47,101 nucleotides of DNA. Source: Pseudonocardia sp. CNS-004. GTDB taxonomy: Bacteria; Actinomycetota; Actinomycetes; Mycobacteriales; Pseudonocardiaceae. A model generated the notes under the pieces. It was not told the origin of the DNA and did not search any database. It was given only the letters and a program-made list of their open reading frames with translations. Below are positions 37,169 through 46,361 of this stretch, piece after piece. Location of the stretch: NCBI GenBank assembly GCA_001942185.1, contig MKJV01000119.1, positions 1 to 47,101 on the forward strand. The letters are read 5' to 3'. Each line of letters begins with the position of its first letter. Within the stretch, counting starts at the first letter, position 1. Both the position numbers and the translations under genes were made by a program.

Positions 37169-37190
37169 CGGTCGGCGGGAGAGCCGTCTC

Positions 37191-37226
37191 TTGACACGTG
37201 GCTTAGATACCTATTGGCTAGGCCAC
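37191..37226 (+). promoter_or_regulatory. Promoter/operator of the MatC operon
   Basis: An AT-rich island in GC-rich DNA. TTGACA at 37191-37196 is a consensus -35 box; TATTGG at 37212-37217 with a 15-base spacer is a possible -10. The stretch GGCTTAG then CTAGGCC, flanking ATACCTATTGG, is an imperfect inverted repeat that could bind a GntR-type repressor. The MatC start is 56 bases downstream. Confidence 0.5.
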
Positions 37227-37281
37227 TGAGCCTGCAGGCCACGCCGGATCGCAGTCATCGTCGACTTCCCGAGGACCACAC

Positions 37282-38617
37282 ATGACACCTGAGCTGGTCT
37301 CGATCATCGCGCTCGTCGCGCTGTTCGTCGTCGGCACACTGTTGCCGATCAACATGGGCGTGCTGGGCTTCATCGCCGCCTGGCTCGTCGGGATGTACTC
37401 CCTCGGCCTCACCGAGAAGGAGATCATCGGCGGGATCAGCGGTGACCTCGTGCTCACCCTGGTCGGCGTCACCTACCTGTTCGCCATCGCCCGCAACAAC
37501 GGCACGGTGGACCTGATCGTGCGGGCCGCGGTGCGCGCGGTCGGCGGCCGCACCGCGCTGATCCCGTGGGTGATGTTCGCGCTCACCGCCGTGCTCACGG
37601 CCATCGGCGCCGCCAGCCCCGCGGCCTGCGCCATCGTCGGCCCGATCGCACTCGGCTTCGCGGGCCGCTACCGCATCAGCCCGCTGATGATGGGCATGCT
37701 CGTCGTGCACGGTGCGCAGGCGGGCGGATTCTCCCCGATCAGCATCTACGGGGTGATCACGAACTCGGTGATGGCCGAGAACGGCCTGCCGGTCGACGAG
37801 ATGACCGTCTTCCTCACGAGCCTGCTGGTCAACACGGCCATCGCCGTCGTGCTGTTCCTCGCCCTCGGCGGCCGACGGCTGGTGTCGCAGCGCATCGTCG
37901 GCGACGCCCCGGACGGCGACGGCCCGGACGACCCGGTCCTGTCGGGTGGGACACCCGGCGGCGGCACCGCGACCGCGACCCGCACCGGCACGACCGGTAC
38001 CGCCGTCGCCCCTCAGCGCCTCGCGGACCAGGTCGTCACGCTCGTCGCGTTCGCGCTCGTCGCGGTCGTCGCGCTCGCGTTCGAACGCAACATCGGGTTC
38101 ACGGCGATCACCGCGGCCGCCGTGCTGACCGCGCTGTTCCCGAAGGAGCAGAAGGGTGCGATCAAGCAGGTCGCGTGGCCCACCGTGCTGCTGGTCGCGG
38201 GGGTCAGCACCTTCGCGGCGGTGCTGAGCGAAGCGGGGGCCCCGAGGCGGTCGGCACCTGGGCGGCCGGGTTGGGCACGATCCTGATCGGCGCGCTGGTG
38301 CTCTGCTACGTCGGCGGGGTGACCTCGGCGTTCGCCTCGTCGACGGCGCTACTGCCGATCATCGTCCCGATCGCGATCCCGCTGATCGCCTCCGGCGGGG
38401 TCGCCGCGTCGCCGTGGTCGCGGCCCTCGCGGTGTCCTCCACGATCGTCGACGTCAGCCCGTTCTCGACCAACGGGGCGATCATGGTGGCGAACCGGCCG
38501 GACAGCATCGGCGAGGAGGCCTTCTACAAGCAGGTCCTGCGCTACAGCGTGCTCGTGGTGGTGCTCGGACCGCTGCTCGTCTGGGGCGCGGTCGTGGTGC
38601 CGGGTGGTCTCGGATGA
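37282..38617 (+). CDS. MatC-like dicarboxylate (malonate) carrier (two frameshifts)
   Basis: Integral membrane carrier of about 445 residues and 10-11 hydrophobic segments. The N-terminal domain has MatC_N features: LLPINMGVLGFIAAWLVGMY, GGISGDLVLTLVGVTYLF, ARNNGTVDLIVRAAV and AASPAACAIVGPIALGFA. A Gly/Thr-rich cytosolic linker divides the halves, and the end has STALLPIIVPIAIPLIASGG and TIVDVSPFSTNGAIMVAN, the substrate-loop motif of this group. Frame changes near 38245 and 38410. MatC takes up malonate in rhizobia. Its stop overlaps the start of the CoA-transferase (ATGA), so the three cassette genes form one operon. Confidence 0.85.
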
Positions 38618-39794
38618 CGCAGGCGGACCGCTCTGCGGGGCCGCTCGCCGGGACGCTCGTCGTCGACCTGTCCCGCGCGCTGGCAGGCCCGCACGCCACC
38701 ATGATGTTCGGGGACCTGGGCGCCCGGGTCGTCAAGGTCGAGGCACCCGGCACGGGTGACGACACCCGTGGATGGGGGCCGCCGTTCGTGCACGGGGAGT
38801 CGACGTACTTCCTGTCCGCCAACCGCAACAAGGAGTCGATCGCCCTCGACCTGAGGACCGACGCCGACCGGCGCGTCCTGCTCGACCTCGTCGGCCGCGC
38901 GACGTGCTGGTCGAGAACTTCCGCACCGGTGTGCTCGACCGCCTCGGTCTGGGTTTCGACGTCCTCCACGAGGTGAACCCGGGCCTCGTGATCCTGTCCA
39001 TCACCGGTTTCGGTCACGACGGCCCGGACGGCGGGCGTGCCGGGTACGACCAGATCGCGCAGGGGGAGGCGGGCCTGATGTCGCTGACCGGGTCCGGGCC
39101 GGACGACCCGCAGAAGGTCGGCACCCCGATCGCGGACCTGCTGGCCGGCATGTACGGCGCCTACGGCGTGCTCGCCGCGCTCCTGGAACGCGCGCGCACC
39201 GGCGCGGGCACGGTCGTGCGCACGTCGCTGCTGGCCGCCGTGGTCGGGGTGCACGGGTTCCAGTCGACGCGCTGGACGGTCGCGGGCGAGCTCGGTGCGG
39301 CCCAGGGCAACCACCACGCCGCCATCGCCCCGTACGGGCTGTTCCGCTGCGCGGATGGCTCCGTCCAGATCGCGGTCGGGAGCGAAGGGCTGTGGCAGCG
39401 GTTCTGCGGGGGGTTCGGCCTGGATGCCGCCACGCCCGGCCTGGGGACGAACGGGGAGCGCGTCGCCAACCGCGACCGGCTCGTCGAGCTGATCGAGAAG
39501 ATCTTCGCCGGGTGGACGGCCACCGACCTGCTCGCCCGGCTCGACGAGCTCGGCGTGCCTGCCGGGAAGCTGCGGACCCTCGACGAGGTCTACGCCTGGG
39601 ACCAGACCCGCAGCCAGGGACTGCTCGTCGAGGTCGACCACGAGACGCTCGGCACGCTCCGGCTGGCCGGCCCACCGCTGCGGTTCTTCGACGGCCGGGG
39701 GACCGAGGTCACCCGGCGGGTGCACACCGCGCCGCCGACGCTCGACGGTGACGGGTCCGCCGTGCGGTCCTGGCTCTCCGGGGACGCGCGGTGA
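38614..39794 (+). CDS. CaiB/BaiF family CoA-transferase (one frameshift)
   Basis: Class III CoA-transferase, about 393 residues. The N-terminal pattern VVDLSRALAGPHATMMFGDL, GARVVKVEAPGTGDDTRGWG and SANRNKESIALDL is followed, after a missing G near 38900, by DVLVENFRTGVLDRLG with an Asp in the family active-site region at GYDQIAQGEAGLMSLTG. LVGTPIADLLAGMYGAYG-type residues follow. It moves CoA between carboxylic acids. Between a malonate-type carrier and a carboxyltransferase it most likely makes the CoA ester of the imported diacid. ATGA overlaps at both ends tie it to its neighbours. Confidence 0.88.
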
Positions 39795-41238
39795 ACGCGC
39801 GGGCGCTGCTCGACCTCGTCCTCGACGACGGGTCCTTCGTCGGCTGGGACAGCCCGATCGACCTCGACGGGCACGACGCGGTCTACGCAGGCCAGCTCGA
39901 GCGGCGCGGGAGCGGTCCGGAGCGGACGAGGCGGTGCTCACCGGCGCCGGCACGATCCAGGGGCACGACGTCGCCGTCGTCGTCGGCGAGTTCGCGTTCC
40001 TCGGCGGGTCGATCGGGCGCGCCGCCGCCCGGCGCATCGTCGCCGCCGTCACGCGCGCCACCCGGGAGCGCCTTCCCCTGCTGGTGAGCACCGCCTCCAG
40101 CGGCACGCGGATGCAGGAGGGGGCGCCCGCCTTCGTGCAGATGGTCGGGATCGCCAAGGCCGTGGTGGCGCACAAGGCCGCAGGCCTGCCCTACCTCGTG
40201 CACCTGCGCAACCCGACGTTCGGTGGCGTGTTCGCGTCGTGGGGCTCGCTCGGGCACGTCACCGTGGCGGAGCCGGGAGCCCGGATCGGGTTCCTCGGAC
40301 CGAGGGTGGCCGAGGCGCTCACCGGCTCACCCTTCCCGGCGGACGTCCAGGTGGCCGAGCACCTCGTCGACTCCGGCGTCATCGACGGTGTGGTGCGGAC
40401 GCAGGACCTCGCGGACGTCGCCGCACGAGTGCTGCGGCTGGTGCGGCCCCGGGCGATCCACGCCGCCGCGCGCCGGTCGGTGGCCGCGCCCGTGCCACCC
40501 GGGGGCGGCTCACCGTGGGACTCGGTGCTGCTCACCCGGCGTCCCGACCGGCCGGGGCTGCGCGAGCTGCTCGCGCTCGGCGCCGACGACGTCGTGCCGC
40601 TCAGCGGCACCGGTGAGGGGGAACGCGACGCCGGGCTGCGGCTCGCCCTCACCTCGTTCGACGGGATCCCGTGCGTCCTCGTGGGGCAGGACCGCCACCA
40701 CCAGGACGCGCGACGGCCCCTGGGCCCGGCGGGCCTGCGGGCGGCCCGTCGCGGGATGCGCCTCGCCGGGGAGCTCGGCCTCCCGCTCGTCACGGTCGTC
40801 GACACGCCCGGGGCCGAACTCTCCCCGCAGGCGGAGGAGGGGGCCCTCGCCGGTGAGATCGCCCGCTGCGTCGCCGACATGTCGAGTCTGACGGTGCCGA
40901 CCGTGGCGCTGCTGCTGGGGCAGGGCGGTGGTGGTGGGGCGCTCGCGCTCCTGTCCGCGGGCCGGGTCGTCGCCGCGGAACACGCGTGGCTGTCCCCGCT
41001 GCCCCCCGAGGGCGCCAGCGCGATCGTGCACCACGACACCGCCCACGCGCCGGAGCTCGTGGCGCACCAGCGGGTGAGCGCCCGCGACCTGCACACCGAC
41101 GGCTTCGTGCACGTCGTGGTGCCCGAACGGCCTGCGGCGCACGAGGACCCCCGTGGGTTCGTGCGCGCCGTGGTGAGCGCCTGCGCGGCGGCGATCCGCG
41201 AGCTCGCCGACCCGGGGCCGGCGCGGCTCACCGGCTGA
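39791..41238 (+). CDS. Fused acyl-CoA carboxyltransferase (AccD-AccA type)
   Basis: A beta-alpha fused carboxyltransferase of about 482 residues. The first half holds VVVGEFAFLGGSIGRAAARR, STASSGTRMQEGAPAFVQM and NPTFGGVFASWGSLG; the second holds TSFDGIPCVLVGQDRHHQDA, VTVVDTPGAELSPQAEEGA and LLGQGGGGGALALL. The Cys4 zinc finger of AccD is absent. A shift near 39920 is needed near the N-terminus. No biotin carboxylase or biotin carrier gene is present in the cassette. Next to MatC and a CoA-transferase it could decarboxylate malonyl-CoA or transfer its carboxyl group to biotin on another protein. This is inference. Confidence 0.84.
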
Positions 41239-41271
41239 GCGCGGTGCCCGGACCGGTGCCGCGACCGGCCT

Positions 41272-41309
41272 TCAGCGGCGGCGGACCGTGCGCTGCACGC
41301 TGCGCATCT
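41272..41309. repeat. Right copy of the cassette-flanking direct repeat
   Basis: 38 bases that are the authentic 3' end of the DUF4191 gene (last 11 codons plus stop) and match 37132-37168 with one extra G. Together the copies bracket 4.1 kb with the MatC, CoA-transferase and carboxyltransferase genes. Confidence 0.88.
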
Positions 41310-42001
41310 TGGCGCCGGCGGGCATCGGGCCCTTCGGCATCGCCGCGGCGCGGGAGCCGAGGGCGGCCAGGCGCGCCTCCATCGACTCCATCTCCTGGCG
41401 GTTGATGTTGCGCGGCAGCTTCATGAGGTGGCGCTGCAGCTTGGCCAGCGGGACCTGGCCCTCCTCGTTGCCCACGACGACGTCGTAGATCGGCATCGTG
41501 CCGGCGACGCGGGCCGTGCGCTTCTTCTCCTGCGCGAGCAGGCTCTTGACGCGGTGCGGGGCGCCCTCGGCGACGAGGATGATCCCGGGCCGGCCGATGA
41601 CCCGGTGGACGGCGTCGAGGTGGGTGGTGCCCGCGACGCCGGTGTGACCCGCCACTGGCCGCGCAGGTTGTCCAGCGCCCAGCCCGCGGCGCCCGGTTGC
41701 CCGTCGGCCTTGCCGTAGACGTTGCGCTGGACGCGTCTGCCGAAGATGCTCACGGCCGCCAGCAGGCCGACGGCGATGCCGAGCGGCAGCAGGATCCAGT
41801 GCAGGTCGAAGAACCATCCGACCACGAAGAAGACCGCCACGGACAGCAGCAGGACGCCCACCATGATGGGCAGCAGCGCCTTGTCCTCGCGGCGCTGCAG
41901 CTGGAACGCCTGCCAGATCTGCTTGTAGCGCGCCCTGGACGCCGCGCGCCGCGCGCGCTGGCTGCCTGCTTCGCTTCCTTGTCGGGCTTCCCACCGGCCA
42001 T
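41272..42001 (-). CDS. DUF4191 membrane protein (two frameshifts)
   Basis: Homologue of M. tuberculosis Rv2219, about 243 residues. The N-terminus MAGGKPDKEAKQAA is followed, after a shift near 41955, by ARYKQIWQAFQLQRREDKAL and two membrane helices (PIMVGVLLLSVAVFFVVGWF and LHWILLPLGIAVGLLAAVSI). The soluble part has VYGKADGQPGAAGWALDNLR, then a shift near 41645, and HLDAVHRVIGRPGIILVAEG with KLPRNINRQEMESMEARLAA. Function unknown, but the gene is always close to lipA and glnA in the relatives I know. It ends in MRSVQRTVRRR, the sequence copied at 37132. Confidence 0.88.
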
Positions 42002-42029
42002 GTGACGAGGATACGGGTAAGCCGCGCGG

Positions 42030-43030
42030 CTATCGTGCCAGGAGGGAGCTGGCTTCCTGGGCCGCCGGGCCTTCCGCCGCCAGGTGGGCGAGGTCGGGGG
42101 AGAGGTCCTCGCCACGATGGGCCACGGTCTGGGCGTAGAGCCGACCCGCGCGGTAGGACGAGCGCACCAGCGGACCTGCCATGACGCCGGCGAAACCGAT
42201 CTCCTCGGCGGCGCGGGAGTGCTCGACGAACTCCTCCGGCTTGACCCACCGCTCCACCGGGTGGTGGCGGGCCGACGGGCGCAGGTACTGCGTGATCGTG
42301 ATGATCTCGCAACCGGCCTCGTGCAGGTCGTGCAGCGCGGCCGTGACCTCCTCGGGGGTCTCGCCCATGCCCAGGATCAGGTTGGACTTGGTGACCAGAC
42401 CGTCGGCGCGGGCCTTCGTGATGACCTCGAGCGAGCGGTCGTAGCGGAACGCGGGCCGGATCCGCTTGAAGATCCGCGGCACCGTCTCCAGGTTGTGGGC
42501 GAGCACCTCGGGGCGGGAGCCGAACACCTCGGCGAGCTGGTCGTCGCGGGCGTTGAAGTCGGGGATCAGCAGCTCGACGCCGGTGCCCGGGTTGAGCTTG
42601 TGGATCTGGCGCACGGTCTCGGCGTAGAGCCAGGCCCCGCCGTCCTCGAGGTCGTCGCGGCCACGCCGGTGACCGTGGAGTAGCGCAGGCCCATCGTGCG
42701 CACCGACTCGGCGACGCGCCGCGGCTCGTCACGGTCGAGCTCGGCCGGCTTGCCGGTGTCGATCTGGCAGAAGTCGCATCGCCGGGTGCACTGCTCGCCA
42801 CCGATGAGGAACGTGGCCTCCCGGTCCTCCCAGCACTCGTAGATGTTGGGACAGCCCGCCTCCTCGCACACCGTGTGCAGCCCGCCGGAGCGCACGAGCG
42901 ACTTGAGCTCGGTGTACTGGGGGCCGGTGCGGGCCTTGGTGCGGATCCACGGCGGCTTGCGCTCGATGGGGGTCTCGCTGTTGCGGACCTCCAGGCGCAG
43001 GAGCTTGCGACCCTCGGGTGCGATCGTCAC
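42030..43030 (-). CDS. lipA: Lipoyl synthase (one frameshift)
   Basis: Radical SAM enzyme that inserts two sulfur atoms into octanoyl groups on E2 and GcvH proteins. About 333 residues. The auxiliary cluster motif is C-x4-C-x5-C in CEEAGCPNIYEC and the SAM cluster motif is CTRRCDFC. The frame slips near 42662, where CC replaces CCC; restoring it gives [20 protein letters not shown]. The C-terminus keeps LGMGETPEEV, LRPSARHHPVERWVKPEEF and the end SLLAR. GTG start at 43030. It follows lipB in the same direction, with an LLM flavoprotein and an ArsR gene between them. Confidence 0.95.
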
Positions 43031-43108
43031 GGCCCAGGTTACGCCCCGCCGACCCGCCATCCGGAGGTTGCACGAACGCTGCACGCAGGACAGGTCTAGG
43101 TTCGAACC

Positions 43109-44041
43109 GTGGACCTGCGGATCTTCACCGAGCCCCAGCAGGGGGCCAGTTACGACGACCAGCTGCGTGTCGCCACCACCGCCGAGGCGGCGGGGTACGA
43201 CGCGTTCTTCCGCTCCGACCACTTCCTCAAGATGGGCGACGTCCCCGGCGAGCCGGGGCCCACCGACTCCTGGCTGACGATCGCGGGCCTGGCACGCGAG
43301 ACGTCCCGGATCCGGCTGGGCACGCTCGTGAACTCGGCCACGTTCCGGCTCCCCGGCACCCTCGCGATCGCCGTGGCCCAGGCGGACCAGATGTCCGGCG
43401 GGCGCGTCGAGCTGGGGTTGGGGGCCGGCTGGTTCGAGGCGGAGCACGCCGCCTACGGCATCCCGTTCCCCGGCCTCAAGGAGCGGTTCGACCGGCTCGA
43501 GGAGCAACTGGAGATCGTCACCGGGCTGTGGGGCACGCCGGGCGGTGAGCGCTACTCGTTCGCCGGCGAGCACTACACCGTCACCGACTCGCCCGCGCTT
43601 CCGAAGCCGGTGCAGCAGCCCCACCCGCCGGTGATCGTCGGCGGCCACGGCCCGAAGCGCACGCCCGCGCTCGCGGCCCGGTTCGCCACCGAGTTCAACG
43701 TGGGCTTCTCGCCGGTGGAGGTCACCGCCGCGCAGTTCGAGCGGGTCGACGCGGCCTGCCGGGCGATCGGGCGCGACCCGTCCGACATCGTGCGCTCGGT
43801 GGCCCAGGTCATCGCGGTGGGCCGGGACGACGCCGAGGTGGCGCGTCGCGCGGAGACGATCGGGCGCGAGGTCGACGAGCTGCGCGCGAACGGGCTCGCC
43901 GGCACCACGTCCGAGATCGTCGACACGCTGGGGCAGTGGCGGGAGAAGACCGGCATCACCCGCATCTACCTGCAGCTGCTCGACCTGTCCGACCTCGACC
44001 AGGTGGAGCTCATCGCGGCCCAGGTGGCCCCGCAGCTCTAG
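43109..44041 (+). CDS. LLM-class F420-dependent oxidoreductase
   Basis: Luciferase-like flavoenzyme of 310 residues, resembling the TIGR03560 group. Motifs: MDLRIFTEPQQGASYDDQL, GYDAFFRSDHFLKMGD, TSRIRLGTLVNSATFRLPG, QADQMSGGRVELGLGAGWFE and PVIVGGHGPKRTPALAARFA. These proteins use F420 or FMN; the substrate is unknown. TAGGTT lies six bases before the GTG, so the mRNA may be leaderless. The frame is intact. It interrupts the lipB-lipA pair on the opposite strand and converges with the ArsR gene. Confidence 0.88.
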   Translation: MDLRIFTEPQQGASYDDQLRVATTAEAAGYDAFFRSDHFLKMGDVPGEPGPTDSWLTIAGLARETSRIRLGTLVNSATFRLPGTLAIAVAQADQMSGGRVELGLGAGWFEAEHAAYGIPFPGLKERFDRLEEQLEIVTGLWGTPGGERYSFAGEHYTVTDSPALPKPVQQPHPPVIVGGHGPKRTPALAARFATEFNVGFSPVEVTAAQFERVDAACRAIGRDPSDIVRSVAQVIAVGRDDAEVARRAETIGREVDELRANGLAGTTSEIVDTLGQWREKTGITRIYLQLLDLSDLDQVELIAAQVAPQL

Positions 44042-44047
44042 TGGCGC

Positions 44048-44521
44048 CTACCGGAGCTGGCCCGCCACGTCGGCCGCCGCTGTGAGCAGCACCAGCACCG
44101 GTACCACCGCGCGCGCGTTCACCCGGTAGGAGCCGCGGCCGTCCTGCTCGACGAGGCCGCTGTGGGTGAGCGAGCGCAGGTGGTGGTACAGCTGCCCGGT
44201 GGAGGCGAGGCCCGCCGTCTCCTGCAGCGCGGCGGTGCCGCACGGCCCGCCGGAGAGCAGGCTGCGGACGATGCGCGCACGGGCGGGGTGGCCGAGGGCG
44301 GCCAGCACGGCCACCCGCGGCTCGTCGTCCAGGCCGAGCGCGGTGCCGGCGTCGAGGGCGATCTCCCAGGTGACGTCGCCGTGCAGGTGCACCTCGCCGG
44401 CGTAGCGGACGGCTCCGGCGGCGCTGTCGGGCGTAGGGGGTGTGGGGTGGGCGGGTTCGCCGGCCTCCAGCGCGGCCACGCGCCGCTCCAGGTCGGCGAG
44501 CCGGTCCGCCACGTCGGTCAT
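44048..44521 (-). CDS. ArsR-like winged-helix regulator
   Basis: 157 residues. An N-terminal heptad segment VADRLADLERRVAALEAGE may be a coiled coil, followed by a linker and a winged helix: RVAVLAALGHPARARIVRSL, GTAALQETAGLASTGQLYHH and LRSLTHSGLVEQDGRGSYRV. The last 20 residues are hydrophobic (VVPVLVLLTAAADVAG). Metal-binding cysteine sets of ArsR are not visible. It lies between lipB and the flavoprotein gene and may control the flavoprotein; the sixty bases upstream, which include a less GC-rich stretch near 44555, would hold its promoter. Confidence 0.87.
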   Translation of the reverse strand: MTDVADRLADLERRVAALEAGEPAHPTPPTPDSAAGAVRYAGEVHLHGDVTWEIALDAGTALGLDDEPRVAVLAALGHPARARIVRSLLSGGPCGTAALQETAGLASTGQLYHHLRSLTHSGLVEQDGRGSYRVNARAVVPVLVLLTAAADVAGQLR

Positions 44522-44585
44522 GTGATCAGGATGCCATTCTCACCTGTTCTCCGTAATTCCGGATTCGAGGAACAGCAGCGGCTGA

Positions 44586-45326
44586 TCAGCGCAGGGCGGG
44601 GTGCAGCCGCAGGTCCAGCCCGGCAGGCGCGTCGGAACGCGGCACGGCGTGCTCGGTGACCGGCACGACGCCGTCGAGCACGGCCCGGACCGCTTCCGCG
44701 GTGGCGTCGAGGACCTCCGCGACCGGCACCGGCCTGCCCAGCTCCGCCGCGAGCGACGTGACCCCGGCATCCGTGATTCCACACGGCACGATCCGGTCGT
44801 ACGCGGCCAGGTCGGGCTCGCAGTTGATGGCGAACCCGTGCAGCGTGACCCCGCCCTGCACGCGCACGCCGATCGCCGCGATCTTCCGCTCGGGGTGCCG
44901 GTCGTCGGCCGGCAGCCAGACGCCGCTGCGCCCGTCCACGCGCCCGGCCGTCGAGACGCCGGCGTCGTGCACCACGCGGATGAGGGCCTCCTCCAGCCTG
45001 CGCACGAAGTCGACGACGTCGAGCGGCTCCGCCAGCCCGACGATCGGGTAGCCGACGAGCTGGCCAGGGCCGTGCCAGGTGATCCGACCGCCGCGGTCGA
45101 CGTCGACGACGGGGGTGCCGTCGGTGGGCCGGTCCTCGGGCTGCGTCCGCTTGCCCGCGGTGTAGACCGACGGGTGTTCCAGCAGCATCAGCACGTCGGG
45201 GCCGGTGCCATCGCGACGGGCGTCGGCGTTGGCGCGCTGGACGTCCCACGCGGCGCGGTAGTCGACGGTGCCGAGGCGGTCGATCCGCAGGGGTTCGGCG
45301 CTGCGGCGGCAGGAGCGGGTGACCAT
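44586..45326 (-). CDS. lipB: Octanoyltransferase LipB
   Basis: Transfers octanoyl groups from acyl carrier protein to E2 domains, the first step of lipoate synthesis. 246 residues. Motifs: MLLEHPSVYTAGKRTQPED, GGRITWHGPGQLVGYPIVGL, the catalytic Lys in ERKIAAIGVRVQGGVTLHGF and the catalytic Cys in RIVPCGITDAGVTSL. The ATG at 45326 is chosen because the family N-terminus LRIDRLGTVDYRAAWDVQ follows soon after. Intact frame. With lipA it supplies lipoate for the E2 enzyme encoded at 46362. Confidence 0.94.
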   Translation of the reverse strand: MVTRSCRRSAEPLRIDRLGTVDYRAAWDVQRANADARRDGTGPDVLMLLEHPSVYTAGKRTQPEDRPTDGTPVVDVDRGGRITWHGPGQLVGYPIVGLAEPLDVVDFVRRLEEALIRVVHDAGVSTAGRVDGRSGVWLPADDRHPERKIAAIGVRVQGGVTLHGFAINCEPDLAAYDRIVPCGITDAGVTSLAAELGRPVPVAEVLDATAEAVRAVLDGVVPVTEHAVPRSDAPAGLDLRLHPALR

Positions 45327-45367
45327 GCCCGTCACGCTACGCCCGCCGCGCAACGGCCCGGCACGGG

Positions 45368-46260
45368 TCACGGCCGCTCGACCGCCGCCTGGAGCGCGTC
45401 CCGGATCGTCGGGTGCCGGAAGGGGTAGGAGTGCTCCCGCAGCACGGCCGGCACGACCAGCGGCCCGGTGAGCACGAGCTCCTCGGCGAGCTGGCCCAGC
45501 GCCGCGCGCAGCACCGCGGCGGGTACGACGAACGGTGCCGGGCGGTGCAACACCTCGGCGAGCGCCGCGGTGAACTCGGCGTTCGTCGCCGGTGTCGGGC
45601 CCGCGAGGTTCACCGGGCCGGCAACCCGGTCGTGCTCCAGCAGGAACCGGATCGCCCCGACCTCGTCGTCGAGGGAGATCCAGGGGAACGCCTGCCGGCC
45701 CGTGCCGATCCGGGCGCCGAGCATCAGCGAGAACAGCGGCCGCAGCCGCCCGAGGAGACCACCGTGCGGCGCCAGCACGCCTGCGGTGCGCATCAGGACC
45801 ACGCGGCTGCCCGCCTCGGCGGCGGGGGCGGTGGCGCCCTCCCAGTCGCGGCACACCTCGGCCAGGAACCCGTTGCCCGACGGCGCCGTCTCGTCCACGG
45901 GTGTCGTACCGGTGTCGCCGTAGAAGTGCACGCCGGACGCGCTCAGCAGGACCGGCACGCGGTGCTGCGCCACCGCCGCCGCGAGCACCTCGGTCGGCAC
46001 GTTGCGGCTGTCGCGCAGCAGCTGCTTGCGCGCCCCGCTCCACGGCCGGTCCCCGATGCCGGCGCCACCCAGGTTCACCACGGCGTCGACGCGTCGAACG
46101 TCCCGTCGTCGATGCGACCGGCCGGCGGATCCCAGCCGCGCTCGTCCGGGGCCGCGGGGGCCCGCCGCACGAGCCGCAGGACGTCGTGGCCCGCGTGCCG
46201 GAGGTCGGCGACGAGGGCGGTACCGATCAGGCCGGACGATCCGGCGACGACGACACGCAC
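45368..46260 (-). CDS. TIGR01777 family NAD-dependent epimerase/SDR (one frameshift)
   Basis: About 297 residues. The GTG at 46260 starts MRVVVAGSSGLIGTALVADL, the nucleotide-binding loop of extended SDR enzymes. A shift near 46090 joins to DAVVNLGGAGIGDRPWSGAR. Then come LLSASGVHFYGDTG with the Tyr and, later, AFPWISLDDEVGAIRFLLEH and GPVNLAGPTPATNAEFTAAL, ending with the DUF1731 tail (LREHSYPFRHPTIRDALQAA). Homologue of M. tuberculosis Rv2216; the reaction is unknown. It lies between sucB and lipB as in M. tuberculosis. Confidence 0.88.
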
Positions 46261-46312
46261 GCCGGAGATCTTGGCGGAACCCGTCGCGCCTCGCGACCGG
46301 GGGTGGCGGACC

Positions 46313-46352
46313 GTGAGTGGATACGAGTGCTCCAGCACTCGTATCCACTCAC
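46313..46352 (-). terminator. Perfect 19-bp palindrome downstream of sucB
   Basis: Arms GTGAGTGGATACGAGTGCT (46313-46331) and AGCACTCGTATCCACTCAC (46334-46352) with two central bases. It starts nine bases after the sucB stop on the minus strand and probably terminates that transcript. The arms are unusually long and less GC-rich than the genome, so a mobile or repeated palindromic element is also possible. Confidence 0.75.
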
Positions 46353-46361
46353 GACCAGGTG

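Noticed and set aside
37116..41309. Transposon or prophage carrying the MatC cassette
   Set aside because: No transposase, integrase or terminal inverted repeats were found; only the direct repeat supports insertion.
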